Shown here: piece by piece, positions 8,232 through 16,660 of the stretch
Position numbering within the stretch: position 1 is the first letter of the stretch
Layout: each line of letters starts with the position of its first letter
NCBI RefSeq assembly: GCF_014202335.1
Contig: NZ_JACHGP010000009.1
Location: forward strand, 186,001 to 250,000
DNA from: Mycobacterium sp. AZCC_0083
GTDB taxonomy: Bacteria; Actinomycetota; Actinomycetes; Mycobacteriales; Mycobacteriaceae
Length of the DNA: 64,000 nucleotides
Reading direction: 5' to 3'
Translations under genes and position numbers: made by a program
Notes under the pieces: generated by a model
What the model saw: the letters and a program-made list of their open reading frames with translations, nothing else
Database searches by the model: none
Told to the model about the DNA's origin: nothing

Positions 8232-8717
8232 ATGAGACTACTGGCCATCCTACTGACCGTCGGCCTGTTGGCGGCGGCCCCGGCAACCGCTGAGAACGGT
8301 CGGCTGGACTGGCCGTTGCGCCCACGACCTGCTGTTCTTCAAGTCTTCGACGCGCCGTCGCCGAACTGGAACCGCGGACATCGCGGGGTTGATTTGGCAG
8401 GCATGCCTGGTCAGACGGTGTACGCGGCCGCCGCGGGCACCGTGGTGTTCGCGGGCAAGCTGGTGGACCGGCCGGTGGTGTCGATCGCCCATCCCGGGGG
8501 CCTTCGCACCAGCTACGAGCCCGTGGAGGCGGTGGTTCGGGCAGGCCAGCTCGTCAGCGCAGGTTCGGTGCTCGGCGAGCTGGTCGCCGGCCATCCCGGC
8601 TGCGGCACGTGCCTGCACTGGGGCGCGATGTGGGGTGCGGCGTCGCGCGCGGACTACGTCGACCCGCTGGGTCTGGTGGTGACGACGCCAGTCCGGCTCA
8701 AGCCCCTTCATCCCTAG
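8232..8717 (+). CDS. Secreted M23-family (LysM-less) peptidoglycan peptidase-like protein
   Basis: A 161-residue exported protein. Residues 1-20 are a signal peptide (LLAILLTVGLLAAAPATA) with an Ala-x-Ala cleavage site. The rest is one M23/LytM domain with the first zinc-ligand motif HRGVDLAG near residue 50. The second motif reads TCLHWG where classic M23 enzymes have HxH, so one of the paired histidines is Cys. This is normal in the actinobacterial subgroup that includes Rv2891. Whether it is an active endopeptidase or an amidase activator is open. Confidence 0.85.
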   Translation: MRLLAILLTVGLLAAAPATAENGRLDWPLRPRPAVLQVFDAPSPNWNRGHRGVDLAGMPGQTVYAAAAGTVVFAGKLVDRPVVSIAHPGGLRTSYEPVEAVVRAGQLVSAGSVLGELVAGHPGCGTCLHWGAMWGAASRADYVDPLGLVVTTPVRLKPLHP

Positions 8718-8729
8718 CGCGAGCGTGCT

Positions 8730-8759
8730 CCCCGCAAGCGGGGTACCCCAGTTTGCGGG
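8730..8759. terminator. Nested inverted repeats after the M23 gene
   Basis: The outer arms CCCGCAA (8731-8737) and TTGCGGG (8753-8759) enclose the perfect palindrome GGGGTACCCC (8740-8749). An alternative small hairpin, CCCCG-CAAG-CGGGG (8730-8742), competes with the outer stem. It starts 13 bases after the peptidase stop, so a terminator is the simplest reading. Confidence 0.5.
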
Positions 8760-8831
8760 CGACACGCCGCTGATTTCGCTCCGAACGAGCACACTCGCGC
8801 CTCTCCGAACGCGCGCCTAGCGTCGGGAGAC

Positions 8832-9800
8832 GTGACTGCTTCCGCCGAAAGCCATCGCACCCGCGCCCTCCGGTTCGGCCTGACCACCGCGCTCCCCCGC
8901 GGGGCCGAGTTCCGCGACTTCGCGGTCTCCGTCGAGCAGACCGGTTTCGACGTGCTGACGTTCCCCGACCATCTCGTGCCGACGCTGTCGCCGTTCGCGG
9001 GCGCGACGGCCGCCGCTATGGCGACTACCCGCCTGCACACCGGAACGCTGGTACTGAACAACGATCTGCGGCATCCTGTCGAAGTGGCACGCGAGAGCGC
9101 GACCCTTGCGGCAGTCACTGGTGGACGGTTCGAGTTGGGTCTCGGTGCGGGGCACATGAAGTCCGAGTACGACGCCGCCGGGCTGCGGTTCGACTCCGGC
9201 GCAACCCGTGTCGACCGGTTGATCGAGTCGGTGAATGTGATTCGGGCGCTGCTCGCGGGCGAGCCCGTCGACGTCGATGGCGCCCACTATTGTGTTCGCG
9301 CCGAGGCCGGGGAACTCGTCGCCGCACCCGCTGTCCGCGTGCCACTACTGTTGGGCGGCAACGGGACTCGGCTCTTGCGGTTGGCAGGCCAGGTGGCCGA
9401 CATCGCCGGGTTCACCGGGTTCGCGCACAACCACGGCGCAACCGAAGTTCGTTTGACGCACTTCGGCGCCACGGGCTTGGACGATCGGATCGCCGTGGTG
9501 CGTGACGCCGCGGGAGACCGATTCGACGCCATCGAGCTGAACGCGCTCATCCAGTTCGTCGTCCATGCCGACGACCGAGAGGCGGCCGCCACCGAGCTGG
9601 CCGCCACGCTCGGGGGCACCTCGCCCGAGTTGGTGATGGATTCGCCGTTCGTCTTGATCGGCACGCACGAACAGATGGCCGAGGCGCTGATCGAGCGTCA
9701 GCAGCGGTTCGGGGTGAGCTATTGGACGGTATTCGACGACTGGATCGGCAGGCCGTCGGCCATGCCCGATATCGCGAAAGTCATTGCCTTGCTTCGGTGA
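8832..9800 (+). CDS. F420-dependent luciferase-like oxidoreductase
   Basis: A 322-residue TIM-barrel protein of the luciferase-like monooxygenase superfamily. Visible family segments are the first strand (RFGLTTALPRGAEFRDFA), FPDHLVPTLSPF, the cofactor-proximal GGRFELGLGAGHMKSEYDAA and VPLLLGGNGTRLLRLAG. Members of this branch usually use coenzyme F420 as hydride donor. The substrate is unknown. It begins with GTG and its TGA directly abuts the convergent xerC stop. It corresponds in position to Rv2893. Confidence 0.85.
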   Translation: MTASAESHRTRALRFGLTTALPRGAEFRDFAVSVEQTGFDVLTFPDHLVPTLSPFAGATAAAMATTRLHTGTLVLNNDLRHPVEVARESATLAAVTGGRFELGLGAGHMKSEYDAAGLRFDSGATRVDRLIESVNVIRALLAGEPVDVDGAHYCVRAEAGELVAAPAVRVPLLLGGNGTRLLRLAGQVADIAGFTGFAHNHGATEVRLTHFGATGLDDRIAVVRDAAGDRFDAIELNALIQFVVHADDREAAATELAATLGGTSPELVMDSPFVLIGTHEQMAEALIERQQRFGVSYWTVFDDWIGRPSAMPDIAKVIALLR

Positions 9801-10715
9801 TCACGCGCGCGGATGGGCCTGATCGTGCACGGCCCGCAACCGGGCGACGGTGACGTGGGTGTAGAGCTGCGTGGTCGCCAGCGTCGAGTGGCCAAGCAGT
9901 TCCTGCACCACCCGCAGGTCGGCACCGCCTTCGAGCAGATGCGTGGCCGCGCTGTGCCGCAAGCCGTGTGGGCCGATGTCGGGTGCCCCGTCGACGGCGG
10001 CCATCGTCTGATGCACGACGGTGCGGGCCTGCCGCGGATCGATCCGCTTGCCGCGCGAGCCCAACAGCAGCGCCGGCCCCGACGTCTCGATCGCGAGGGC
10101 GGGTCTGCCGTCGGCCACCCAGGACTTGAGCGCACGCAGCGCGGGTTCACCGAACGGCACCGTGCGCTGCTTGTTGCCCTTGCCGAGCACTCTCAGAAGC
10201 CGCCGCGACATGTCGACGTCGTCGAGGTCGAGGCCGCACAACTCGCTCACGCGTATCCCCGTGGCGTAGAGCATCTCCACGATCAGTCGATCTCGCAACG
10301 CGAGCGGATCCCCTTGCTGTGCACCCAATTCGGCTGCGCTCATGGCGTCGAGCGCCTGGTCCTGACGCAGCACGGAGGGCAGGGTACGACGTGCCTTCGG
10401 GACCTGCAGCCGGGTGGCTGGGTCGTTGTCCATCAACCCCGATCGCGACGCCCACGCCGTGAACGTCCTGACCGCCGAGGTGCGGCGCGCCAACGTCGTT
10501 CGCGCGGCGCCTGCGCCGGCCTGTGCCGCCAGCCACGACCGCAGCACGGGCAGTGTCAGTTGGGTCAGCGTGACGTCAGGCTCGCGCTCGTCCAGGAACC
10601 CGAACAACGACCGGAGGTCACCGAGATAGGCGCGGCGGGTGTGGTCGGAACGGCCGCGTTGCAGCGCGAGGTACTCGTCGAACTCTTCGAGTACCGCCTC
10701 GAGCATTGGACCCAT
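9801..10715 (-). CDS. xerC: Tyrosine recombinase XerC
   Basis: A 304-residue tyrosine recombinase that, with XerD, resolves chromosome dimers at dif. All catalytic residues are present: Arg155 (ATGIRVSEL), Lys179 (LGKGNK), His250 and Arg253 (HGLRHSAATHLL), His276 (LLGHS) and Tyr285 (TQLYTHV). An N-terminal SAM-like DNA-clamp domain covers about residues 1-95. Backbone position beside the F420 enzyme and before the siderophore-interacting gene supports a housekeeping XerC, not a phage integrase. ATG codons at residues 1 and 4 are both possible starts. Confidence 0.95.
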   Translation of the reverse strand: MGPMLEAVLEEFDEYLALQRGRSDHTRRAYLGDLRSLFGFLDEREPDVTLTQLTLPVLRSWLAAQAGAGAARTTLARRTSAVRTFTAWASRSGLMDNDPATRLQVPKARRTLPSVLRQDQALDAMSAAELGAQQGDPLALRDRLIVEMLYATGIRVSELCGLDLDDVDMSRRLLRVLGKGNKQRTVPFGEPALRALKSWVADGRPALAIETSGPALLLGSRGKRIDPRQARTVVHQTMAAVDGAPDIGPHGLRHSAATHLLEGGADLRVVQELLGHSTLATTQLYTHVTVARLRAVHDQAHPRA

Positions 10716-10897
10716 GGCCCTACCGTCGCAGAGTTCGATGGCTGGGCGCGTGAGGTGGAGGCGTGTGTCGGACGCGAGAGTGACTGCAATACCAGAATCC
10801 GTCCACCACTGCAGAATTCATCCACAGGCGCACTAGCCCGTAACCTCTTGTGTCACTTTGGTTTCTGGTGTCACAATCGGGAAAATTTGTCGGTGGT

Positions 10898-10913
10898 TCG
10901 AACTAGTGTTCGA
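10898..10913 (+). promoter_or_regulatory. LexA (SOS) box
   Basis: TCGAACTAGTGTTCGA has perfect inverted arms (TCGAAC / GTTCGA) and a four-base centre. It matches the mycobacterial LexA-binding consensus TCGAAC-N4-GTTCGA at every arm position. It ends two bases before the ATG of the 13E12-family gene. TAGTGT (10904-10909) inside it could be the -10, which would give a leaderless transcript beginning at the start codon. Confidence 0.88.
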
Positions 10914-10915
10914 GT

Positions 10916-12325
10916 ATGGCCCCGGATGCGGCATCGATCAGCGCAGCGTACGACGCGCTCGACGCCGCCTACGACACCATCGCCGCCCTGACCTACGACA
11001 CCCTCGACATCAAGGACACCTTGGGCTGTCTATCGCGCCTCGAACGCTTGCGCCGGCGTATGCCCGCCACCGAACACCACCTGCTCGCCCACGCCCAAAC
11101 CCTGACCACCCCCACGGCGATCGGGGCGAAGAGCTGGTCCGACGTGCTCGCCATCCGCCTGCGGATCAGCGGCACCGAGGCCACCCGACGGGTCAAGGAA
11201 GCCGAGGACCTCGGCCCCCGCACCGCACTCACCGGAGCGCCCCTGCCACCTCGGTTGCCCGAGACCGCCGCCGCCCAAGCCCGCGGCGACATCAACACCG
11301 AACACGTCGCCATCATCCGCAAGTGCCTCAAAAAGGCCGCGAAATACCTCGACACCGCCGCCCGCGCAGAGATCGACCACGACCTGGCGCGCGCCGCCGC
11401 CACCAACAGCCCCGAAACCCTGCGCGAAGCCGCCAAACTCCTGATCTACCTGTTCAACCAAGACGGCGACCTCCCCGACGACGAACACCGCGCCCGCCGC
11501 CGCGAAGTGCGCCTCGGCCCACAAGACGAAGATGGCATGATCCCGTTCAGCGGCAGGCTCGACCCCGAAGCCGCCGCCTACATCCAAGCCCTGTTCGCCA
11601 AACTCGCCGCGCCGGGAATGTGCAACCCAGCCGACGAAACACCCTGTGTGAACGGTCGACCCGACGAAGACACCATCGCCGCCGATGACCGCACCCTGCC
11701 CCAACGCCAACACGACGCCCTCACCGCCATCTGCCGCAACACCCTGTCGTCGGGGGAACTCGGCCAACACAACGGACTACCCGTCACCGTGGTGGTCTCG
11801 ACCACCCTGCAAGACCTGCACGCCGCCGCCGGTGTCGCGGTCACCGGCAGCGGATCACTGCTCCCCATCAGTGATCTGATCCGGATGGCATCGCATGCCC
11901 ATCACTATCTGGTGATCTACGACAAGCACACCCGCGAACCGCTCTACCTGGGCCGCACCAAGCGCATCGCCAGTCCCGGGCAACGGCTCGTGTTGTTCAA
12001 CCGGGATCGCGGCTGCACCAGGCCCGGCTGCACCGCACCCTTCGATCACTCCCAGGCTCATCACGCCGCCCAAGACTTCGGAAAAGGCGGACAAACCAAC
12101 ATCACCGACCTCGGCCTGGCGTGTGGCCCCGACAACCGCCTCGTCAAAGAAAACGGGTGGACCACCCAAATTCGCAGCGACGGCCGCATCGAATGGATCC
12201 CACCACCGCTGCTCGACACCGGCCAAGACCGGATCAACCACCACCACCACCCCAACGAACTCCTGTGTCCGCCCGAAGAGCGGCCGCCAGAAGACCGGGA
12301 TGAAGACCACCCACCCGCAGCCTGA
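10916..12325 (+). CDS. DUF222 / 13E12-repeat family HNH endonuclease-like protein
   Basis: A 469-residue protein of the REP13E12 family. The long N-terminal DUF222 region (about residues 20-320) carries family segments such as RRRMPATEHHLLAHAQ and YIQALFAKLAAPGMC. A C-terminal HNH domain follows, with RDRGCTRPGCTAPFDHSQ, HHAAQ and TNITDLGLACGPDNRLV. The final HNH position reads Asn. The extreme C-terminus is rich in His, Glu and Pro. In M. tuberculosis such genes are numerous, LexA-controlled and serve as attachment sites for the phiRv1 prophage. The SOS box at the start codon here fits that regulon. Nuclease activity is inferred, not shown. Confidence 0.9.
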   Translation: MAPDAASISAAYDALDAAYDTIAALTYDTLDIKDTLGCLSRLERLRRRMPATEHHLLAHAQTLTTPTAIGAKSWSDVLAIRLRISGTEATRRVKEAEDLGPRTALTGAPLPPRLPETAAAQARGDINTEHVAIIRKCLKKAAKYLDTAARAEIDHDLARAAATNSPETLREAAKLLIYLFNQDGDLPDDEHRARRREVRLGPQDEDGMIPFSGRLDPEAAAYIQALFAKLAAPGMCNPADETPCVNGRPDEDTIAADDRTLPQRQHDALTAICRNTLSSGELGQHNGLPVTVVVSTTLQDLHAAAGVAVTGSGSLLPISDLIRMASHAHHYLVIYDKHTREPLYLGRTKRIASPGQRLVLFNRDRGCTRPGCTAPFDHSQAHHAAQDFGKGGQTNITDLGLACGPDNRLVKENGWTTQIRSDGRIEWIPPPLLDTGQDRINHHHHPNELLCPPEERPPEDRDEDHPPAA

Positions 12326-12341
12326 CACGCCCGGCCTCGGA

Positions 12342-13367
12342 TCAGGCGGGCTGCGGGCTGGGCGGGCTGACTTCGACGAGCATCTTGCCGATGTTGGCTC
12401 CGGTGAAGAGTCCGTTAAGCCCGTCGACGCAGGACTCGAGGCCCTTGAAGACCGTCGCGCGGTGCGCGAGCAGACCTTCCTGCTCCCACCCGCGCAGCGC
12501 GTTGAAGGCCTCGTCGAAACGGCCCCACTCATCGAGTGCGTTGAACCCCTGCATCGATGCGGTCCTGGCCAGCAGGTTCACGTAGTTGACCGGTCCCGGG
12601 TGCTCGCCCGTGAGGTAGCTGGAGATGACGCCGCACAGCACCACCCTGGCCTTGGCGGCCAGCCGGCCGAGTACCGCGTCGAGGATGGGGCCGCCGACGT
12701 TGTCGAAGTAGACGTCGACACCCTTCGGGCAGTGTTGCTTCAGCGCCGCCGCGAGGTCCGCTTCCTTGTAATCGATGCACGCGTCGAACCCGAAGTCCTC
12801 GACCACTGCCCGGCACTTCTCCGGACCGCCGGCGATGCCGACCACGCGGGCACCCGCAATCCTCGCGATCTGGCCAGCCACCGAGCCCGTCGCGCCCGCG
12901 GCGGCAGACACCACCACCGTCTCCCCTGCCTTGGGCTTGCCGACGCCGGTCATGCCGAAGTACGCGGTGGCTCCGGTTGGGCCATAGATCGACATCACCG
13001 CCAGTTGGTCGGTCAACCCGATGACGGGCGTGCTGAACACGTCGTCGCGAATGACCGAGTAGTCCTGGAAGCCCGTCAGCGTGGTGACGACGTCGCCGAC
13101 GGCATAGGCGTCGCACCGCGATTCGACGACCTCGCCGATACCGGCCGCCCGGATCACGTCGCCGAGCTCCACCGGTGGCAGGTAGCCGGGCTGCCCGTCG
13201 AGCCACGTCCGCGCGGCGGCGTCCATCCCGACGTAGGTTGTGCGGAGCAACGCCTCGCCGTCGGCGAGCTCGGGCGCCGGGACGCTGACCAGCTCGGTGT
13301 CATCGGGGCCGACGAGCCCAGTCGGGCGGCGGCGCAACAGGATCTGGCGGTTCAACCGATCGGCCAC
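12342..13367 (-). CDS. NADPH-dependent MDR-family oxidoreductase
   Basis: A 341-residue medium-chain reductase without the structural zinc cysteines. It resembles NADP-dependent leukotriene/curcumin-type alkenal reductases that reduce activated double bonds. The GroES-like domain begins QILLRRRPTGLVGPDDTELV. The Rossmann part has VVSAAAGATGSVAGQIARIA, the typical AAxGxxG nucleotide motif, and DVYFDNVGGPILDAVLGRLA. The GTG start at 13365-13367 is preferred. It is a single gene convergent with the 13E12 gene and 40 bases downstream of the flavoenzyme gene. Confidence 0.88.
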   Translation of the reverse strand: MADRLNRQILLRRRPTGLVGPDDTELVSVPAPELADGEALLRTTYVGMDAAARTWLDGQPGYLPPVELGDVIRAAGIGEVVESRCDAYAVGDVVTTLTGFQDYSVIRDDVFSTPVIGLTDQLAVMSIYGPTGATAYFGMTGVGKPKAGETVVVSAAAGATGSVAGQIARIAGARVVGIAGGPEKCRAVVEDFGFDACIDYKEADLAAALKQHCPKGVDVYFDNVGGPILDAVLGRLAAKARVVLCGVISSYLTGEHPGPVNYVNLLARTASMQGFNALDEWGRFDEAFNALRGWEQEGLLAHRATVFKGLESCVDGLNGLFTGANIGKMLVEVSPPSPQPA

Positions 13368-13407
13368 GACCCGAAGTTACCGAAGGTGGGAGGCCACCGA
13401 CGGGGAA

Positions 13408-14571
13408 TCACCAACCGACGCGTCGCAGCGTGTCGGGCGTCAGGTCCGCCAGCGTCTTGTACCCGTCGATGCCCATGATCAGATCGGCCTCGGCGAGCAG
13501 TGACCGCAGCACGTGAACGACGCCGTCGGCGCCACCAAGGGCCATGCCGTATGCGTACGGCCTGCCGATGCCGACGGCCGTCGCGCCGAAGGCGAGGGCC
13601 TTGACGATGTCCGCGCCGCTGCGGATGCCGGAGTCGAACAACACCGGAACCCCGTCGGCGGCCTCGACGACGCCAGGCAGGCAGTCGATCGCGGGCAGGC
13701 CGCCGTTGGCCTGCCTGCCGCCGTGGTTCGAGCAGTAGATCCCATCCACGCCGCCGTCGATGGCGCGGCGGGCGTCGTCGGGATGTTGGATGCCCTTCAC
13801 CAGCAGCGGCAGCTTGGTCAGCGATCGCAGCCACGGCAGGTCATCCCAGGACAGCGAATTGCCGAACACCGAGATCCACTTCAAGATCGCGGCCTGCGGA
13901 TTCTCCTCGGGTGTCTGCGCTAGCGAGGCGCGGAAGACGGGGTCGCTGGTGTAGTTGGACAGACACTTGCCACGCAACTGCGGAAAGTTCGACGTCGTCA
14001 GGTCACGCGGTCGCCAGCCGGGAACCCAGGTGTCGAGGGTGACGACGATGCCCTTGTACCCGGCCGCCTCCGCACGCTGCACCAGACTCGCGGCCAGGTC
14101 ACGATCCGTCGGGGTGTACAGCTGAAAGAAGCCGGGGGTGTCACCGAACTCGGCGGCGACCTGCTCGAGTGGGTCTTCGGTCAGCGTCGACACCACCATC
14201 GGCACGCCGGTGCGCGCGGCGGCCCGCGCCGCGGCCAGGTCGCCGTGACCGTCCTGGGCGCACAGCCCCATGACACCGATCGGCGCCATGAACACCGGCG
14301 AGGGAAGCGTCAGCCCGAACAACTCGACGGACACGTCGCGTTCCTTGGCGCCGACGAACATTCGCGGCATCAGACCCCAACGCTCGAACGCGGTGACGTT
14401 GACGCGCTGGGTGCGCTCGTCGCCCGCGCCGCCCGCGACGTAGGACCACAGCGACGGCGACATCGCCGCCTCCGCCTTGGCCTCGAGGTCCGTGAACGAC
14501 ATCGGCAGCGACGGCAAGATGCCGGACAGGCCCTGCAGGTAGATCTCGAGCTGATAATCACCGAATGCCAT
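13408..14571 (-). CDS. FMN-dependent alpha-hydroxy-acid oxidizing enzyme (lactate 2-monooxygenase-like)
   Basis: A 387-residue TIM-barrel flavoenzyme that oxidises an L-2-hydroxy acid such as lactate. The active-site signature YCSNHGGRQANGGLPAID contains the base His and the substrate Arg. GAGDERTQRVNVTAFERWGL near residue 45 and PVLFDSGIRSGADIVKALAF are FMN-phosphate-site segments. The sequence is closest in character to lactate 2-monooxygenase rather than to respiratory LldD, but substrate assignment is tentative. The start is the ATG at 14569-14571. Confidence 0.88.
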   Translation of the reverse strand: MAFGDYQLEIYLQGLSGILPSLPMSFTDLEAKAEAAMSPSLWSYVAGGAGDERTQRVNVTAFERWGLMPRMFVGAKERDVSVELFGLTLPSPVFMAPIGVMGLCAQDGHGDLAAARAAARTGVPMVVSTLTEDPLEQVAAEFGDTPGFFQLYTPTDRDLAASLVQRAEAAGYKGIVVTLDTWVPGWRPRDLTTSNFPQLRGKCLSNYTSDPVFRASLAQTPEENPQAAILKWISVFGNSLSWDDLPWLRSLTKLPLLVKGIQHPDDARRAIDGGVDGIYCSNHGGRQANGGLPAIDCLPGVVEAADGVPVLFDSGIRSGADIVKALAFGATAVGIGRPYAYGMALGGADGVVHVLRSLLAEADLIMGIDGYKTLADLTPDTLRRVGW

Positions 14572-14595
14572 GGCACCCAGGGTGCCAGCTCGGTC

Positions 14596-15447
14596 TCAGC
14601 TCGGCGCCTGCGCCTCCTCCTTGGCGAGTTCGGCCTTCCACTGGCGGAACGTCTCCTCGGTGCGGCCGCGCCGCCAGTAGCCGGAGATCGACGCCCATTT
14701 GGCGTCGACGCCACGCTCCTTGCGGATGTAGGGCCGCAGGTTGTGCATCACGGCCTGGGCCTCGCCGTGGATGAAGACCTGCGCCTGGCCCGGCAACCAC
14801 GCCGACTCCTTCACCGCCGCGATGAGGGGCGCGTTGTCACCGGCCTGCTCCTCGGGCACCAGATCGGCCCGGCCGCCGCGATAGATCCAGCGGACCTCGA
14901 CGCCGTCGGGGGCCGACAATGGAACCTCGTCGTCGGGACCGCTGATTTCGATGAATGCCTGCCCAATTGCGTTGGGCGGCAACGCCTCCAGCGCGGCACT
15001 CAGTGCGGGTAGGCCAGCCTCGTCGCCTACCAGCAGGTGCCAGTCCGCGTCGGGGTCCGGCGAGTAGGCGCCACTCGGGCCCATCAGATAGGCGGGGTCG
15101 CCCGGCTGGACCGACGCTGCCCATGGTCCGGCGACGCCGTGCTCGCCGTGCACCACGAAGTCGACGGTGATCTCACGACGGTCGGGATCGGCGTTCCGGA
15201 TGGTGTAGGTCCGGACCACCGGCCGGTGCACCTCGGGAAGCTCGCTGAAGCTGTCCAGGGTGAGCGGCTTTGGCAGAGCGCTGACGTCGACATCGTCGCG
15301 CACGATGACGAACTTGACGTAGGAGTCGGTGAACTCACTGGGCTTGAAGGTGTCGAAGCCGCTGCCGCCGAGCACCAACCTGATCATGTGCGGGGTGAGC
15401 TGCTCGCTGCTGATCACCTGAAACGTGTGGACCGGACGGCCTGCCAC
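14596..15447 (-). CDS. Siderophore-interacting FAD-binding reductase (ViuB/SIP family)
   Basis: A 283-residue flavoprotein that reduces ferric siderophore in the cytoplasm to release iron. The FAD site VRTYTIRNADPD and the NAD(P)H half beginning LLVGDEAGLPALSAAL are clear. The C-terminal SIP domain contains FIHGEAQAVMHNLRPYI. GTG at 15445-15447 is preceded by GGGAGG at five bases. TATAGT about 40 bases upstream is a possible -10. It corresponds to Rv2895c. I did not find a full IdeR box. Confidence 0.9.
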   Translation of the reverse strand: MAGRPVHTFQVISSEQLTPHMIRLVLGGSGFDTFKPSEFTDSYVKFVIVRDDVDVSALPKPLTLDSFSELPEVHRPVVRTYTIRNADPDRREITVDFVVHGEHGVAGPWAASVQPGDPAYLMGPSGAYSPDPDADWHLLVGDEAGLPALSAALEALPPNAIGQAFIEISGPDDEVPLSAPDGVEVRWIYRGGRADLVPEEQAGDNAPLIAAVKESAWLPGQAQVFIHGEAQAVMHNLRPYIRKERGVDAKWASISGYWRRGRTEETFRQWKAELAKEEAQAPS

Positions 15448-15544
15448 GTGTACCTCCCAAGATGTTTAGTAGACCTCACTGACTATACGAGCGGGTGAGA
15501 GCGGGTGGCTGGCTACGTGCGCGCACTTCGTTCCCGTCACCGAC

Positions 15545-16660
15545 CTACCGAACTGCGATCTTCCATCGACCCTCCTGCTGTTTGACCAGGCCGACCAGCT
15601 CCAACGACGCGAGCGGACCCAGCACCTGCGTGGGAGGTAGCCCCGCCGCCACCGCGACCTCGTCGACGCTTCTGCCCCCGCGTGCGGGCAGCGCGTCGTA
15701 GACCCGGAGCTCCTGCTCGGTGAGCCCGTCGAGCGGCGAGCCCTGGTGTGACGGTTCGATGGCGAACTCGCCCATGCGACCGACCAGTTCGACGATCTCG
15801 TCGGCGCGGGTGACCAGATGGGCACCGTTGCGCACCAACACGTGACATCCCGCCGAGGCCGACGACGTCACCGGTCCTGGCACCGCGCACACCGGTCGTC
15901 CTAGAGCCTCTGCCCATGCCGCGGTGCTGGCGGCGCCGCTGCGCAGCCCGGCCTCCACCACGACGGTCGCGCCGCCAAATGCCGCGACGAGACGATTCCT
16001 GGTCAGGAAGCGATGTCGGGCCGGCCGCATGCCCGGGGGATACTCGCTGACGACCAGCCCGTGCGTGGCGATCCGGTGCAAGAGCGCGGAGTGACCGGCC
16101 GGATACGGCACGTCGACACCGCCTGCAAGCACCGCAACGGTCAACCCGTCGGCCGCCAGCGCCGCCCGGTGCGCCGCGCCGTCGATGCCGTACGCGCCAC
16201 CCGAAACCACCGCCACCTCCCGTTCGACCAACCCCGTGGCGAGATCCGCCGCGACGTATTCGCCGTATCCGGTCGAAGCACGAGTCCCGACGAGCGCACA
16301 GCTGCGCGCTGCGAGATCAGCCAGATGCTCAGGACCGACCGCCCACAGCACCAGCGGCGGATGAGGTATCCGCGCAGCCACGTCGGCGAACGACGTGAAC
16401 GCGACTCCCGACAGTTCGGCGGATCCACGAACGATCAGCCGACCACCCAGTCCCGCAAGTAGTGCGAGATCCTCTGCCGTGCAGTCCAATTCGCGACGTG
16501 CTTCACTGCGACTCAACAGCAGCCCGTCCACCGCTCCACGTCTGACGCGGTCAGCAGCATCGACGGGTCCGACGTCGTCCACCAAGGCTGCCAACTCGGG
16601 ACACGGTGGTTCGACGACCCGCGACAGGTACGCCCACGCATGAAGCTCGTCGGTCCTCAT
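15545..16660 (-). CDS. dprA: DNA-processing protein DprA
   Basis: A 371-residue DprA. The Rossmann-like core has ALVGTRASTGYGEYVA, VVSGGAYGIDGAAHRAAL (GLARGID in classic DprA, so the Arg is Tyr here), VSEYPPGMRPARHRFLTRNR and VVVEAGLRSGAASTA. A C-terminal winged helix follows (residues about 305-371). DprA loads RecA on incoming single strands in transformable bacteria. Its role in mycobacteria is less clear. The ATG at 16658-16660 overlaps the comM stop as ATGA, so yraN-comM-dprA form one coupled operon. Confidence 0.93.
   Translation of the reverse strand: MRTDELHAWAYLSRVVEPPCPELAALVDDVGPVDAADRVRRGAVDGLLLSRSEARRELDCTAEDLALLAGLGGRLIVRGSAELSGVAFTSFADVAARIPHPPLVLWAVGPEHLADLAARSCALVGTRASTGYGEYVAADLATGLVEREVAVVSGGAYGIDGAAHRAALAADGLTVAVLAGGVDVPYPAGHSALLHRIATHGLVVSEYPPGMRPARHRFLTRNRLVAAFGGATVVVEAGLRSGAASTAAWAEALGRPVCAVPGPVTSSASAGCHVLVRNGAHLVTRADEIVELVGRMGEFAIEPSHQGSPLDGLTEQELRVYDALPARGGRSVDEVAVAAGLPPTQVLGPLASLELVGLVKQQEGRWKIAVR

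Noticed and set aside
9801..12325. Integrase plus HNH gene as a prophage or integrative element
   Set aside because: The recombinase is in the conserved XerC backbone position. No phage structural, excision or replication genes accompany it, and no flanking direct repeats were seen.
15448..15544. IdeR box upstream of the siderophore-interacting gene
   Set aside because: The best alignment (around GAGGTCTACTAAAC on the minus strand) agrees at only about half of the positions. It is not strong enough to report as a site.
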